Shown: in pieces, positions 33,537 through 34,349 of the stretch | Numbering within the stretch: the stretch's first letter is position 1 | How the letters are laid out: every line of letters begins with the position of its first letter | Assembly: GCA_029263795.1 (NCBI GenBank) | Contig: JAJUFI010000009.1 | Location: forward strand, 1 to 34,349 | Origin: Alcaligenaceae bacterium | GTDB lineage: Bacteria; Pseudomonadota; Gammaproteobacteria; Burkholderiales; Burkholderiaceae_B | DNA length: 34,349 nt | Direction: 5' to 3' | Notes under the pieces: model-generated | What the model was told of the DNA's origin: nothing | Database searches by the model: none | Seen by the model: the letters and a program-made list of their open reading frames with translations, nothing else | Program-made: the position numbers and the translations under genes

Positions 33537-34349
33537 CTACGCCACAGGCTGGTTGACGGGAAGGCGAAAATCGCTGCGCTCGAGCTCGTCGATCTGATCC
33601 ACCAGCTGCACTTCCCACTCCAGGTAACGCCGGGAGGCTTCCTTGTTCCCGCTGTGGCGGTCATGCACGAAAAACAGGTAATCAATGCAATCGGCATCTG
33701 GTGGGGTATCGGGACTTGCCTCCAGTGGCAGGCCAGCCGCCTTCCAGGCATCTATCCCGCCCGCAAGCATTTGCACCGACATCCCCGCGTCAGCTAGCTC
33801 GATCGCAGCACAGGCCGCCACCCCTGGTTCATCCGCCACTAGCACAACCTCACCCTTCCAGCCCGCCAGAGCGTCCAGCAAGCGTGGCCGGATCGACCAG
33901 CGGGAAGTGGGAATATGCGACTTTCGATACCGCATGCTCGCGCCCACGTCGAGCAGCAGGGGCGGTTCGGCCGAACGCAGACGTTCAGCCAGGACCTCGG
34001 GATGTATGCCGGGTGGCTCGGCGGGCGTTGGTTGCTCGGCCACCTGCAGCCCTGCCGCGCGCCCCGCCGCCAGACCGCCAGCCAGAACGTAGGCTTCGTG
34101 GCCCATCTGACGCAGCCAGCTGGCCACCACCGGGGCGCGGACTCCGTCATCATCAAACAGCACCAGGCGTGCGCGGCGCACACCAATGTATTGATCAGTC
34201 GCCTGAATTAACTGCCCCCCAGGGGTATGCTGAGCACCAGGCAGAGTTCCCGCAGCAAATTCTTCAGGGGTGCGCACATCACAGAGAAACAGGGTGCGTT
34301 GCTCATCTTGCTCCCAAGCGGCCACGCTTGCGGCATCAACTTCCTCCCC
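33537..34349 (-). CDS. Multi-domain rhodanese-like sulfurtransferase, C-terminal part (truncated at window edge)
   Basis: Frame stays open to the window end (EEVDAASVAAWEQDEQRTLF...); two rhodanese-like domains visible: FLCDVRTPEEFAAGTLPGAQHTPGGQL...AYVLAGGLAAG and LLLDVGASMRYRKSHIPTSRWSIRPRL...VQMLAGGIDAWKAAGLPL. Confidence 0.85.
   Translation of the reverse strand, partial: GEEVDAASVAAWEQDEQRTLFLCDVRTPEEFAAGTLPGAQHTPGGQLIQATDQYIGVRRARLVLFDDDGVRAPVVASWLRQMGHEAYVLAGGLAAGRAAGLQVAEQPTPAEPPGIHPEVLAERLRSAEPPLLLDVGASMRYRKSHIPTSRWSIRPRLLDALAGWKGEVVLVADEPGVAACAAIELADAGMSVQMLAGGIDAWKAAGLPLEASPDTPPDADCIDYLFFVHDRHSGNKEASRRYLEWEVQLVDQIDELERSDFRLPVNQPVA

Noticed and set aside
1-34349. Mobile element, prophage, toxin-antitoxin or defence system
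   Set aside because: No transposase, integrase, phage structural, restriction or CRISPR/Cas-like proteins seen in any plausible ORF; gene content is metabolic, regulatory and transport.

Overview
Chromosomal-looking, GC-rich proteobacterial window of about 34.3 kb. It is dense with metabolic and transport genes. I saw no convincing rRNA, tRNA, CRISPR array, transposase or prophage genes. The left part (1-13.5 kb) holds a truncated Cache-type sensor, a HI0933/YhiN-type flavoprotein, a FAH-family hydratase, a class V aminotransferase, an orphan homodimeric PDH-E1-like gene divergent from an Lrp/AsnC regulator, a large HPII-type catalase, a TauE/SafE exporter, a spermidine-synthase-like protein and a GltB2-type FMN protein. 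The centre (13.5-30.9 kb) has two parallel modules. Each combines an OmpR-type two-component system, a tripartite tricarboxylate transporter (TTT) and a CaiB/BaiF CoA-transferase. Module 1 is TCS, TctCBA, AbrB-family membrane protein, CaiB. Module 2 is TCS, TctBA with no adjacent substrate-binding protein, IclR, then a convergent CaiB + acyl-CoA dehydrogenase operon. The right end is an amino-acid ABC transporter operon facing a truncated multi-rhodanese gene. The best candidate for something new is this double locus for carboxylate sensing, uptake and CoA activation. Other points of interest are palindromic control regions, two genes with an in-frame stop just after a good Shine-Dalgarno/ATG, a terminator abutting the iclR start, an acyl-CoA dehydrogenase with an apparently relocated catalytic Glu, and rhodanese domains lacking the catalytic Cys. 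All family calls come from reading motifs by eye; no database searches were run.
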